A stretch of DNA of 64,000 nt. It comes from Amycolatopsis circi (GTDB lineage Bacteria > Actinomycetota > Actinomycetes > Mycobacteriales > Pseudonocardiaceae). Each line of letters opens with the position of its first letter. Position 1 is the stretch's first letter. The notes under the pieces were generated by a model, which saw nothing but the letters and a program-made list of their open reading frames with translations, was not told the origin of the DNA and did no database searches. The stretch covers positions 1 through 64,000 of the forward strand of contig NZ_PQIA01000040.1 in the NCBI RefSeq assembly GCF_003385235.1, written 5' to 3'. The position numbers and the translations under genes are program-made. Positions 16,132-24,773 of this stretch are shown here, one piece after another.

Positions 16132-18231
16132 TCAAGATCGCATCGACGAACGGACCACGTCGAGCACTTCCGCGCCGAACCGCTCCAACTTCGTCGCGCC
16201 GATCCCGGAGATCGACACCAGCGCGCCGTCGTCGGTCGGCCGTTGCTCGGCGATCGCCATCAACGTCGCGTCGGTGAACACGACGAACGCCGGAACCTTC
16301 AACTCCCGGGAACGCTCCCCGCGCCACGTTTTCAGCTTCTCCAGCAGATCCTCGTCCACTGTGGACGGGCACTTCCCGCACCGTCCCAGTTTGACCTCCA
16401 TGGTCTGCACCAGCGGACCGCCGCACAGCCGGCAGCGCGCGACGTTCGACCCGGGCTTCGACACCTGCTGCGAACGGGCGATGCGCGCCGCCGGGTGATC
16501 CTCCGGGATCAGCCCGTACAGAAACCTCGACCGCCGCCGGTTGCGTCCCCGGCCCTGCCCGCGCGAGAGCGACCACGACAGCGACAGGTGCTCCCGCGCT
16601 CGCGTGACGCCGACGTAGAACAACCGTCGTTCTTCTTCGATCGCGGCGTCGTCACCGTCCGCGTGCAAGATCGGCATGGTGCCCTCGGACAGTCCGACGA
16701 GGAACACTGCGTCCCACTCGAGCCCCTTCGCCGCGTGCAGCGAGGCGAGCGTGACGCCTTCGACCGTCGGCGGGTGCTGCGCCGCCGCGCGCTGTTCGAG
16801 TTCCGCGACGAAGCGCGGCAGGTCCGCGTCCTCGACCGACGCCGCTAGTTCTTCGGCCAGCTCCACCAGCGCGAGCAGCGCGTCCCACCGCTCCTTCGCC
16901 GCTCCGCCGGACGGCGGCTGCTCGGTGAGCCCGACCCGCGCGAGCACCGAGCGCACCGCAGTGACCAGCTCCAACGAGGTGGGCTCCATAGACGCCGTAC
17001 GCAGCGCTGCCATCGCCTGCCGCACTTCGGTGCGCTGGAAGAACCGCTCGCCGCCGCGGACCAGGTACGGGATCCCGGCTTCGGTGAGCGCCTGTTCGTA
17101 TGCCTCCGACTGTGCGTTCACCCGGAACAGCACCGCGATCTCGCTGGCCGACACGTCCGCGTCGAGCAGTTCGCGGATCCGCCGCGCGACCGCGCTGGCT
17201 TCGGCGGCCTCGTCCTCGTACTCGGCGAACTGAGGTTCCGGGCCCTCCGGCCGCTGTCCGATGAGTTTCAGCCGCGACCCGGCCGGACGTCCGCGCGCGG
17301 CACCGATCACGCGGTTCGCGAGCGCGACGACCTGCGGCGTGGACCGGTAGTCGCGTTCCAGACGCACGACGGTCGCCTCCGGGAACCGCCGGGTGAACTC
17401 CAGCAGCGACTTCGGCGAGGCGCCGCCGAAGGAGTAGATGGTCTGGTTGGCATCGCCGACGACGGTGAGGTCGTCGCGGCCGCCGAGCCACGCGTCGAGC
17501 AGCCGCTGCTGCAACGGCGTGACGTCCTGGTACTCGTCGACGACGAAGCAGCGGTACCGGTCGCGGAACTCGGCAGCGACCGCGTCGTGCTTCTCCAGCA
17601 CCGCGGTGGTCTGCAGGAGCAGGTCGTCGAAGTCGAGGACCTGCGCGTTCGTCTTCAGCTCCTCGTACCAGCGGTAGACCTCGGCGACCTGCGCGACCGG
17701 TGCGGGAGTGTCGCGCTGCATCCGCGCGGCGACCGAGGGGTAGTCGTCCGGCGACACGAGCGACGCCTTGCTCCACTCGATCTCGCTCGACAGGTCGCGC
17801 AGCACCTCGGTCTCGGTGCTCAGCCGGACGCGCTGGGCGGCCTGGGCGACGAGCCGGAACTTGTTGTCGATCAAGTCCCACGGCCGGTCGCCGACGACCC
17901 GCGGCCAGAAGTAGCGGAGCTGACGGCGGGCGGCGGCGTGGAACGTCAGCGCCTGCGCCGCGTCGACCCCGAGGCCGCGCAGCCGGGTGCGCATCTCCCC
18001 CGCGGCGCGCGTCGTGAAGGTGACCGCCAGTACTTGCCCCGGCGAGACGTGGCCCGATTGCACGAGGTGGGCGATGCGGTGCGTGATCGTCCGGGTCTTG
18101 CCGGTGCCCGCTCCGGCGAGGACGCACACGGGACCGCGGGGGGCCGCCGCGGCGGCGCGCTGCTCGGGATCAAGCCCGTCGAGCAGGCCCGCGCGGCTCT
18201 GCCGGCTCTGGGGAGACGATGCGATGGCCAC
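16132..18231 (-). CDS. uvrD2: UvrD2-type superfamily I DNA helicase
   Basis: ATP-dependent 3'-5' DNA helicase of 699 residues. The Walker A motif AGAGTGKT is at 39-46, the DEYQD Walker B motif follows near 245, [10 protein letters not shown] is motif III, DYRST motif IV and [10 protein letters not shown] motif VI. After the helicase core come a four-cysteine element (CRLCGG and CGKC, near 610-630) and a C-terminal HRDC domain, the signature layout of actinobacterial UvrD2. Start GTG 18231 has GAGGA upstream; the longer frame to 18276 would approach the divergent DUF4191 gene. It functions in DNA repair and replication restart. Confidence 0.93.
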   Translation of the reverse strand: MAIASSPQSRQSRAGLLDGLDPEQRAAAAAPRGPVCVLAGAGTGKTRTITHRIAHLVQSGHVSPGQVLAVTFTTRAAGEMRTRLRGLGVDAAQALTFHAAARRQLRYFWPRVVGDRPWDLIDNKFRLVAQAAQRVRLSTETEVLRDLSSEIEWSKASLVSPDDYPSVAARMQRDTPAPVAQVAEVYRWYEELKTNAQVLDFDDLLLQTTAVLEKHDAVAAEFRDRYRCFVVDEYQDVTPLQQRLLDAWLGGRDDLTVVGDANQTIYSFGGASPKSLLEFTRRFPEATVVRLERDYRSTPQVVALANRVIGAARGRPAGSRLKLIGQRPEGPEPQFAEYEDEAAEASAVARRIRELLDADVSASEIAVLFRVNAQSEAYEQALTEAGIPYLVRGGERFFQRTEVRQAMAALRTASMEPTSLELVTAVRSVLARVGLTEQPPSGGAAKERWDALLALVELAEELAASVEDADLPRFVAELEQRAAAQHPPTVEGVTLASLHAAKGLEWDAVFLVGLSEGTMPILHADGDDAAIEEERRLFYVGVTRAREHLSLSWSLSRGQGRGRNRRRSRFLYGLIPEDHPAARIARSQQVSKPGSNVARCRLCGGPLVQTMEVKLGRCGKCPSTVDEDLLEKLKTWRGERSRELKVPAFVVFTDATLMAIAEQRPTDDGALVSISGIGATKLERFGAEVLDVVRSSMRS

Positions 18232-18295
18232 CCCGCGATCCTCGCAGAGGGGGCCGACGGATTCCCGGCCGGGCACGCGGCCGTATCCTGGTCAT

Positions 18296-19024
18296 ATGGC
18301 GGGCAAGCAGGACAAGGAAGCGGCCAAGCAGGCCAAGCGGGAAAAGCGCGCTGCGAGCAAGGCACGGCGCGGCCAGCTGTTCGAGGCGTTCAAGATGCAG
18401 CGCCGCGAAGACCCGATGCTCATCCCCTGGATGGCCGGTTCGATCGTGGTGGTCGCCGGTGTGCTCTTCGGCATCGGGTTCATCTTCAACATCCAGTGGA
18501 CGCTGCTGCCGCTCGGCATCGTGCTCGGCATCCTGCTCGCCGTGATCATCTTCGGCAGGCGCGTGCAGCGCACGGTCTACGGGAAGGCCGACGGCCAGCC
18601 CGGCACGGCCGCCTGGGCGCTGGAGAACCTGCGCGGGAAGTGGAAGGTCACGCCGACCGTCGCCGCGACGACCCAGCTCGACGCCGTCCACCGCGTGCTC
18701 GGCCACCCCGGCGTGATCCTCGTGGCGGAAGGCGCCCCGCACCGGGTGAAGAACCTGCTCGCGCAGGAGAAGAAGCGCGTGTCCCGGCTGGTCGGCGACA
18801 CCCCGATCTACGACGTGACGATCGGGCACGAGGACAAGCAGATTCCGCTCAAGAAGCTGCAGTCGCACCTGACAAAGCTGCCGCGCAACCTCAAGCCGGC
18901 CCAGGTCGACGCGCTCGAAGCGAAGCTGGCCGCCCTCGGCTCGCGCGGCGCGGCGATGCCGAAGGGGCCGATGCCCGCCGGCGCGAAGATGCGGAACGTG
19001 CAGCGCACCATCCGTCGTCGCTGA
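18296..19024 (+). CDS. DUF4191 membrane protein
   Basis: Protein of 242 residues with a Lys/Ala-rich charged N-terminus (about 1-35), two adjacent transmembrane segments (about 42-64 and 68-86) and a soluble C-terminal domain. The match is to actinobacterial DUF4191 (Rv2219 type), which is found next to RDD and glnA genes exactly as here. The function is unknown. Start ATG 18296 follows a weak ribosome site. The gene ends 16 bases before a strong terminator. Confidence 0.88.
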   Translation: MAGKQDKEAAKQAKREKRAASKARRGQLFEAFKMQRREDPMLIPWMAGSIVVVAGVLFGIGFIFNIQWTLLPLGIVLGILLAVIIFGRRVQRTVYGKADGQPGTAAWALENLRGKWKVTPTVAATTQLDAVHRVLGHPGVILVAEGAPHRVKNLLAQEKKRVSRLVGDTPIYDVTIGHEDKQIPLKKLQSHLTKLPRNLKPAQVDALEAKLAALGSRGAAMPKGPMPAGAKMRNVQRTIRRR

Positions 19025-19039
19025 CACTGCTTACTTGCG

Positions 19040-19077
19040 AAGAACCCCCGGTCCGACGTGACCGGGGGTTCTTTTGT
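19040..19077. terminator. Terminator between DUF4191 and RDD genes
   Basis: Stem AAGAACCCCCGGT / ACCGGGGGTTCTT followed by TTGTTTC, between two convergent genes. It terminates the plus-strand gene and, with the A-rich opposite side, could serve the RDD gene as well. Confidence 0.85.
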
Positions 19078-19082
19078 TTCGG

Positions 19083-19571
19083 TCAGCGCATCCGGATGAC
19101 GACGGTGTTGGTCGCGCGGTCGAGCCAGTTGCGGCCGTCGGCGTTGCGCACCAGCGGCGGGAGCAGCAGCGCGGTCAGCACCATCCGCACCAGCGCGCGC
19201 CACGGGCCGACCATCGTCGCGCCGTCCAGGCGGGCCACCCGGATGCCCAGGACCGCCATGCCGGGCGTGAAGCCGAAGAACGTGACCGGGATGACCGTGA
19301 CGACCGCCCAAACCGCGCCCGCCCAGAGGTTGAACGTCTGCATCGCGGCGGCGTTCTGCAGGTCGTAGCGCACGAACAGGGCCGTGATCAGGGACGCGAG
19401 CACGAGGTCGACGACCAGCGCGAGGAAGCGCGGACCGCCGCCCGCCACCGCGCCCACGCCGGATTCGGGCAGGCCCATCGACTCGCCGCGCCACTTCGGA
19501 GCCTCGCGCGGGCCCGTCGCGGTGGAGCCGTCGCCGGTGCCCGGCAGCCATTCACCCGTCCATCTCGCCAC
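19083..19571 (-). CDS. RDD family membrane protein
   Basis: Small integral membrane protein of 162 residues with the RDD-type pattern: GGPRFLALVVDLVLASLI starts the first membrane segment, and FFGFTPGMAVLGIRV is the conserved loop. About four hydrophobic segments are visible. Start GTG 19571 (VARWTGEWLP) is preferred to 19604. The order DUF4191 - RDD - glnA is conserved with mycobacterial Rv2219-Rv2219A-Rv2220. Transport or a structural role is possible; none is proven for this subgroup. Confidence 0.85.
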   Translation of the reverse strand: MARWTGEWLPGTGDGSTATGPREAPKWRGESMGLPESGVGAVAGGGPRFLALVVDLVLASLITALFVRYDLQNAAAMQTFNLWAGAVWAVVTVIPVTFFGFTPGMAVLGIRVARLDGATMVGPWRALVRMVLTALLLPPLVRNADGRNWLDRATNTVVIRMR

Positions 19572-19638
19572 CCGTCCAGGGTATGCCGGTGGCGCGGACC
19601 ACATCCGGCCTGGTCGACTGGGCGGTGACGGCGGCCCG

Positions 19639-19676
19639 TTAACACCGGCGAAACATTCGGGTGACGGTCGGGCAAC
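19639..19676 (+). promoter_or_regulatory. GlnR operator upstream of glnA
   Basis: Four half-sites with exact 6-base spacing: TTAAC, GAAAC, GTGAC, GCAAC. This reproduces the actinobacterial GlnR box pattern (gTnAC-n6-GaAAC repeated). A -10-like TAGCGT follows about 10 bases later and the glnA start is 68 bases downstream. It predicts nitrogen-dependent control of glnA by GlnR. Confidence 0.8.
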
Positions 19677-19743
19677 ACCGCCCTCTTAGCGTGAGCCGAA
19701 GAGAGTACAGCCGCCGGTAACGAACGAGAAGGAGTCACCGAGG

Positions 19744-21168
19744 GTGCCCACTACTCCAGACGACATTCAGCGCCTCATCGCCGACGAGAAGGTCGAGTCG
19801 ATCGACGTCAGGTTCTGCGACCTGCCGGGCGTCATGCAGCACTTCACGGTGCCGGCCAAGGCGTTCGACCTGGAGGCGTACGAAGAGGGCCTCGCCTTCG
19901 ACGGCTCCTCGGTGCGCGGCTTCCAGTCGATCCACGAGTCCGACATGCTGCTGCTGCCGGACCCCGAGACGGCGCGGATCGACCCGTTCCGCAAGGCGAA
20001 GACGCTCTCGCTGAACTTCTTCGTGCACGACCCGTTCACCCGCGAGGCCTACAGCCGCGACCCGCGCAACATCGCGCGCAAGGCCGAGCAGTACATCGCG
20101 GAGTACGGCGTCGCCGACAACGTCTTCTTCGGTCCCGAGGCGGAGTTCTACATCTTCGACTCGGTCCGCTTCGAAGACGCCGAGCACCTGTCGTTCCACG
20201 AGATCGACTCGGTCGAGGGCTGGTGGAACACCGGTGCCGACACCGAGGGCGGGAACCAGGGCTACAAGACGAAGTTCAAGGGCGGCTACTTCCCCGTCCC
20301 GCCGGTCGACCACTTCGCCGACCTGCGCGACGACATCGTCCGCACGCTGACGAACTCCGGCTTCGAGATCGAGCGCGCGCACCACGAGGTGGGCACCGCC
20401 GGCCAGACGGAGATCAACTACAAGTTCAACACGCTGCTGCACGCTGCCGACGACCTGCAGCTGTTCAAGTACATCGTGAAGAACACCGTGTTCGCCGCGG
20501 GCAAGACCGCGACGTTCATGCCGAAGCCGCTCGCCGGCGACAACGGCTCGGGCATGCACTGCCACCAGTCGCTGTGGAAGGACGGCCAGCCGCTGTTCCA
20601 CGACGAGTCCGGCTACGCGGGCCTGTCCGACACGGCGCGGCACTACATCGGCGGCCTGCTCAAGCACGCGCCGAGCCTGCTGGCCTTCACCAACCCGACG
20701 GTGAACTCCTACCACCGCCTGGTGCCGGGCTTCGAGGCCCCGGTTTCGCTGGTGTACTCGCAGCGCAACCGCTCCGCCTGCGTGCGCATCCCGATCACCG
20801 GCAACAACGCGAAGGCCAAGCGCGCCGAGTTCCGCTGCCCGGACTCGTCGGGCAACCCGTACCTCGCGTTCTCGGCGATGATGATGGCCGGGCTCGACGG
20901 CATCAAGAACAAGATCGAGCCGCCGGAGCCGATCGACAAGGACCTCTACGAGCTGCCGCCCGAGGAGGCCAAGAACGTCAAGCTGGTCCCCGGCGACCTG
21001 GGCACCGTGCTGGACACGCTGGAAGCCGACCACGACTACCTGCTCGAGGGCGGCGTCTTCACGCCCGACGTGATCGAGACGTGGGTCCAGTACAAGCGCG
21101 AAAACGAAATCGACCCGCTGCGGCTTCGTCCGCACCCGTACGAGTTCTCGCTTTACTACGACGTCTGA
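19744..21168 (+). CDS. glnA: Glutamine synthetase type I
   Basis: Dodecameric ATP-dependent glutamine synthetase of 474 residues, the normal length for GS-I-beta. It shows the N-terminal beta-grasp latch ([13 protein letters not shown]), the ATP-binding and metal-binding segments ([35 protein letters not shown]) and the adenylylation site Tyr402 in DLYELPPEE. The GTG start at 19744 has AAGGAG 10 bases upstream. Upstream is a GlnR operator; the adenylyltransferase GlnE is encoded at 59349-62324. The last codons (YYDV stop) lie inside the attachment site of an integrated element, but the reading frame is restored, so the protein is intact. Confidence 0.97.
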   Translation: MPTTPDDIQRLIADEKVESIDVRFCDLPGVMQHFTVPAKAFDLEAYEEGLAFDGSSVRGFQSIHESDMLLLPDPETARIDPFRKAKTLSLNFFVHDPFTREAYSRDPRNIARKAEQYIAEYGVADNVFFGPEAEFYIFDSVRFEDAEHLSFHEIDSVEGWWNTGADTEGGNQGYKTKFKGGYFPVPPVDHFADLRDDIVRTLTNSGFEIERAHHEVGTAGQTEINYKFNTLLHAADDLQLFKYIVKNTVFAAGKTATFMPKPLAGDNGSGMHCHQSLWKDGQPLFHDESGYAGLSDTARHYIGGLLKHAPSLLAFTNPTVNSYHRLVPGFEAPVSLVYSQRNRSACVRIPITGNNAKAKRAEFRCPDSSGNPYLAFSAMMMAGLDGIKNKIEPPEPIDKDLYELPPEEAKNVKLVPGDLGTVLDTLEADHDYLLEGGVFTPDVIETWVQYKRENEIDPLRLRPHPYEFSLYYDV

Positions 21169-21170
21169 TC
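21156..21170 (+). other. Left attachment site (attL core) of the AICE
   Basis: The core CTACGACGTCTGATC covers the last glnA codons and the stop. The same 15 bases recur with one change (CTACGACGTGTGATC) at 32854-32868. Downstream of each copy a GACCAGG hairpin starts at the same distance. This is the left end of the element. Confidence 0.75.
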
Positions 21171-21174
21171 GGCG

Positions 21175-21212
21175 CGGGGCTGTGACCAGGCATTTCACTG
21201 GTCCGAGCCCCC
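21175..21212 (+). terminator. Element-supplied glnA terminator
   Basis: Hairpin CGGGGCTGTGACCAG / CTGGTCCGAGCCCCCG immediately after the glnA stop, on the element side of the core. The original terminator appears to be the similar hairpin at 32871-32911. The element therefore replaces both the last codons and the terminator of its target gene. Confidence 0.65.
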
Positions 21213-21235
21213 GCCAGGCCGTCACCAGGCCGTCA
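21212..21235. repeat. Paired CCAGGCCGTC units, left end
   Basis: Two 10-bp units CCAGGCCGTC spaced by one base. The same arrangement with one base changed is at 32724-32747 near the other end. They are candidate arm-type binding sites for the integrase. Confidence 0.65.
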
Positions 21236-21263
21236 AAGGTCAGCAGGTGACGACCCACAAGAC

Positions 21264-21304
21264 ACGGGACGGCGGTCGAGGGGATTCCCCGACCGCCGTC
21301 CCGT
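21264..21304. terminator. Hairpin downstream of the integrase gene
   Basis: Perfect 15-bp arms ACGGGACGGCGGTCG and complement, with an inner GGGG/CCCC stem, ending in TTCTTTG on the plus strand. It lies between the convergent glnA and int genes. A related hairpin stands at 32921-32957. Confidence 0.7.
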
Positions 21305-21323
21305 TCTTTGTGCACTTGTCGTT

Positions 21324-22556
21324 TCACGCGGCGTCTTTCCGGCGGAACACCTCATCGATGGCCCGCCGGGTCCGCTCCGAACTCGTCGGCATGAGGTGCG
21401 TGTAGACGCGGAGAGTGAACGCCGGGTCGGCATGACCGAGATATTCGGCGAGTGCCCGGATGCTCTCCCCCGCGTCTAGAAGTGCCGACGCGTAGAAGTG
21501 CCGGAGCGCATGAAACCCTTCGGCCCGGCCTGGCGCTTCCACCCCTGCCTCCCGAAGAGCAGGTTTCCAGGTGTGGTGGTTGAACGAGTGGCGGTGAAGC
21601 TGGTTGCTCTCCCGGGTGTAAACCAGCAACCGCACCGTGACTGGCTTGCCGTCCGGCACCTCCCACGGAAGCGTCACGGCCAACGGCGGGAACCGTTTCA
21701 TGTGCTCCTTGATCGCCGTCCGGACCTCCGTCGACAGCGGTACCTCTCGCGTCTTGCGATGCTTGGGCAGCGCGAAGACCATCCGGCCGCGAACGATCTT
21801 GACCTGACGTTCGACTTTGAGCATGTCGGAGTCCTCAGCCATATCGTCTGGAGACCAGCCGAACACTTCCCCTTGCCGGAGTCCGCAACCGGCACCGAGG
21901 GGCACCATGACGCCGTAACGATCGCCGAGTGCCTTCCGAACCGCGTGCACTCGTTTCTCTTGCCAGGGAACAACTTTCGGGTACTCGCCGCGCGGCTTGG
22001 TGACCGACTTGGCGTTGCACGGGTTCTTGCTGATCCGTTCGTCGTCGATGGCCGCAGCGAAGATTGCCGAAACATTGGCGAAGATCGTCCGGCGGTAGGT
22101 CTCGGCCAGCCCCTTCTTTTGCAGCCCGCGATCCCATTCACGGATCGTCGACGGACGGATAGCAACCAGCGACTTGTCACCGAGCACCGGGTAGACGTGC
22201 AGCTTGAGCCGAAACTCAGTTCCTTCCCTGCTTGATTCATCGAACGTCTGCGAATTGAGCCAGCCCTCCCCAAATTCACGGAATGTCACACGCCCTGCTT
22301 CCGGGTCGAGGTAGGTTCCCTGATTCTTGTCGTTCTCGACCTTGTGCAAGAAGTTGCGAGCCGCAGTCAGCTGCCGGTCCGCGAACATCTTGGATCGTTC
22401 CCGCTTGCCAGGGTCCAAGTACCGGACCTTGTACCGCAGGCCGGTACCGTAAATCTCGGTCTTCTCCTTGACCGGGTTGCCCTTGCTGTCCAGCACAGGC
22501 TTTTCAGTCTCCGGGTCGATCTTGGTCCGATACCAACGATCTTGGATATGCCCCAT
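21324..22556 (-). CDS. int: Tyrosine site-specific integrase
   Basis: Tyrosine recombinase of 410 residues, typical AICE/phage integrase. It has an N-terminal arm-binding region, a SAM-like core-binding domain (about 90-180) and the catalytic domain. The catalytic residues are visible as R in CGLRQGEVFG, HxxR in FHALRHFYAS, H in LGHADPAFTL and the nucleophile Y in RVYTHLM. Start ATG 22556 has AGAGGAG upstream. It lies directly next to attL and transcribes toward it. It follows the Xis and Rep genes on the same strand, as in pSAM2-type elements. Confidence 0.95.
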   Translation of the reverse strand: MGHIQDRWYRTKIDPETEKPVLDSKGNPVKEKTEIYGTGLRYKVRYLDPGKRERSKMFADRQLTAARNFLHKVENDKNQGTYLDPEAGRVTFREFGEGWLNSQTFDESSREGTEFRLKLHVYPVLGDKSLVAIRPSTIREWDRGLQKKGLAETYRRTIFANVSAIFAAAIDDERISKNPCNAKSVTKPRGEYPKVVPWQEKRVHAVRKALGDRYGVMVPLGAGCGLRQGEVFGWSPDDMAEDSDMLKVERQVKIVRGRMVFALPKHRKTREVPLSTEVRTAIKEHMKRFPPLAVTLPWEVPDGKPVTVRLLVYTRESNQLHRHSFNHHTWKPALREAGVEAPGRAEGFHALRHFYASALLDAGESIRALAEYLGHADPAFTLRVYTHLMPTSSERTRRAIDEVFRRKDAA

Positions 22557-22591
22557 GGCACACTTCTCCTCTGAGTTGAATTGAGAATTGT

Positions 22592-22777
22592 TCAGACCGC
22601 GTCGGCGAACCAGTTCCGAACTTCGACCGGGTCATAGCGGAGGTGCTTTCCCATCTTTCGCCCAGGTGGCCCGTAGTTGCGCTTCCTCCACGCGCGCAAT
22701 GTTTCGACCGAAACCCGCAGGAAGGCCGCTACGTCGTCGAGCGTCCAAAGCGGGTCGATCGCACGCACGTCGTCCAT
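22592..22777 (-). CDS. xis: Excisionase (AlpA/MerR-like helix-turn-helix)
   Basis: DNA-binding protein of 61 residues with a winged helix-turn-helix of the MerR/AlpA type (LWTLDDVAAFLRVSVETLRAWRKR is the helical core, then GPPGRKMGKHLRYDPVEV as wing). This is the usual directionality factor between rep and int in AICEs. Start ATG 22777 has GGGGGA upstream; an in-frame GTG at 22792 overlaps the rep stop as GTGA and would also give a coupled start. Confidence 0.88.
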   Translation of the reverse strand: MDDVRAIDPLWTLDDVAAFLRVSVETLRAWRKRNYGPPGRKMGKHLRYDPVEVRNWFADAV

Positions 22778-22788
22778 GGCTCCCCCTT

Positions 22789-24387
22789 TCACGCTGCGAT
22801 CTGAGTTGCCGAAGTTTCCGGCGGACTGGCGGCAAGTAGTGCGCGGTCGTACTCGGCCTTCCAGGCGATGCGTTCGGCTATCGCGTGCATCACCAGGTGT
22901 GGCCGAGGCGGCACGTGCGGATCTCCAGCGTCGACCTTGCGCCAGACGAGCCGGGCCGGGTCCGGTTGCGGCTTCTCAATTCCCACCGCAGCGAGCGCAT
23001 CCAGGACGAAGCCGCGCCGGTCGGCCTTGTGATCGACGAGCGTCTTTCCCGACCACTTGCGTGACACCAGCACCCGGCGACCGGGCAGGCCGAGGGTGGT
23101 CCGCCGATGCGCCCGGCCCTTGCAATGCCCCGGAGTGGTCTTGCCGTTCGCTCCCTTGGGCTGGATCCCGTACAGCAGCCACACCGCGCACCGAGGGGAA
23201 CAGGGCGTGATGGCCAGCTCGGCGAACAGCCGGTCGTGGTGGTCAGCCAGCGCCGCCGTGTCGGCCTCGACCACCTCACCAGTGGACTTGGTCAGGTATT
23301 TCGTCAAGTAGCCGATATGGCGGCCAGCCTCTTCGCTCCCGCCGAGAATGCCCTTGGAGTGCACCTGCCGCCCGAAAGTCGCCACATGCGCCGGAGTCTC
23401 GACCTGGTCTACCGCCTCGTCCCAGGACACCAGCGGCTCTCGGGTGAGGGGATCGACGAACCCGCGCTCCGGACCGTCCCAGGCGGGCATCCGGTCGGTG
23501 TAGACGATCTCGTCGTGATTCGGCCACCAGACCTGGTGGTAGGTGGCTTCGGTGACCTGCCGGATCACCTCGTGCGGCACCGATCCCCGGATAGCGGCGT
23601 GCAGGTGCGGAGCGGTCCGCTTCTGCGGTTCCACGGTCGCGAAGTACTGCACGTCCCAGCCGACGACCCGGCGCAGGTTCTGCCACCACCGATCCACCAG
23701 CGCCGAGAAATGCACCGCATCCCGCGCCGCCCGCCGGTAGTCGTAGGCAGCCGGGTTGACCGGGGAGCCGTCACCGCGGACCGGGCCGTAGGTGTCGCAG
23801 GTCAGCGTGACGAACATCGACGGCCGGAACCGCCCCGCGTACTCCCGGCCCACCGTGGTCTTGGCGACCTTGCGCCGGGGCAGGTTCGGCGCGTCCTGCC
23901 GCCGCTTCGTCGACCGCTTCACCACCTTCCTGGTCGGCAGGTCGGCCGAGGGCAAGCGGCCCCGGACGCCGAGTTGCCGAAGTTCTTCGTCAACCCCTCG
24001 GATTTCCTCGCGCAGTTCCTCAGCCTCAGCGGGGTCCTGATCGGCGATCTCTCGGTACGACGCGACAAGGTCCGCCCGGAACGTCAGTAGCTCCGTCTGG
24101 TCTTCGGTTGGCTCGTCTGATGCGAGATCGGGTTCCTCGGTCATGTGCCAGCCTTCGCGGCACTGGACTTGCCGCAGCGCCTTGGCTTTCCGCGCACACG
24201 GCAGGCACACGGATTCCACAGTGGACCCGCAGGGCACCGGCACGTAGCGGATTTCGCCGGTGTCCTGGTCGCCGACTTCCATCGTGAACGGCCGCACGCA
24301 TACGCCGTGTTTCTCTGCCGTGGCGCGGATGACGTCGTCGGCGAGGGGTGCCCGCATTCGTTCCGCGCGGGTGGTCGTGTCGCTCAT
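22789..24387 (-). CDS. RepSA-like replication initiator
   Basis: Protein of 532 residues resembling the rolling-circle initiators of pSAM2-type elements. A zinc-ribbon-like segment (CLPCARKA) lies near residue 60. The first conserved motif is MFVTLTCDTYGPV, the HUH-like motif is APHLHAAIRGS, and the tyrosine motif is GYLTKYLTKS. Length and arrangement are normal. Start ATG 24387 overlaps the stop of the upstream gene as TGATG, showing translational coupling. It should nick the element origin and support replication after excision. Confidence 0.88.
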   Translation of the reverse strand: MSDTTTRAERMRAPLADDVIRATAEKHGVCVRPFTMEVGDQDTGEIRYVPVPCGSTVESVCLPCARKAKALRQVQCREGWHMTEEPDLASDEPTEDQTELLTFRADLVASYREIADQDPAEAEELREEIRGVDEELRQLGVRGRLPSADLPTRKVVKRSTKRRQDAPNLPRRKVAKTTVGREYAGRFRPSMFVTLTCDTYGPVRGDGSPVNPAAYDYRRAARDAVHFSALVDRWWQNLRRVVGWDVQYFATVEPQKRTAPHLHAAIRGSVPHEVIRQVTEATYHQVWWPNHDEIVYTDRMPAWDGPERGFVDPLTREPLVSWDEAVDQVETPAHVATFGRQVHSKGILGGSEEAGRHIGYLTKYLTKSTGEVVEADTAALADHHDRLFAELAITPCSPRCAVWLLYGIQPKGANGKTTPGHCKGRAHRRTTLGLPGRRVLVSRKWSGKTLVDHKADRRGFVLDALAAVGIEKPQPDPARLVWRKVDAGDPHVPPRPHLVMHAIAERIAWKAEYDRALLAASPPETSATQIAA

Positions 24388-24773
24388 CAGGCAGCCACCT
24401 CCCCGGGCGCGGTCCAGTCCCGCAGCAGATACAGCGGCATGGTTTGTTTCGCACCCGCAGGAAGATCCGGGAAGGTGCGAGCGTCGAACGGGACCGCGCC
24501 GTAGACCCGCACCGGGATTCCGCACGGGGTGCGTCCGGTGATCGAGAGGTGCACAGAGTCGCCCTCCCGGACCCGCCAGAGCGAAGCCGTCACGTCGTCG
24601 AGGGTGTTCGCCCAGACCAACAGGGCACGGGCGACCTCGGGCAGCCCGTCGACGTCGAGTTGCACCGAGATCGGCCGGGACCAGGCCGAGACGTCCAGGG
24701 ACGCGACGGGCGGGAGCTGGTGCAGGTCGAGGTGGTCCCGGATCGCGTCAAGGAAGACCATCAGCGAGTTCAT
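24387..24773 (-). CDS. Conserved AICE hypothetical protein, 128 aa
   Basis: Protein of unknown function that sits between the translocase and rep genes. Its start overlaps the translocase stop as ATGA and its stop overlaps the rep start as TGATG, so it belongs to the core operon. A C-terminal stretch VYGAVPFDARTFPDL and a central LVWANTLDDVTASLWRV are conspicuous. No catalytic motif is seen. Position suggests a replication or transfer accessory role. Confidence 0.75.
   Translation of the reverse strand: MNSLMVFLDAIRDHLDLHQLPPVASLDVSAWSRPISVQLDVDGLPEVARALLVWANTLDDVTASLWRVREGDSVHLSITGRTPCGIPVRVYGAVPFDARTFPDLPAGAKQTMPLYLLRDWTAPGEVAA

Noticed and set aside
21169..21323. A tRNA gene as the AICE integration target
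   Set aside because: No cloverleaf could be drawn at either end of the element; the repeated sequence is the glnA 3' end followed by terminator-like hairpins.
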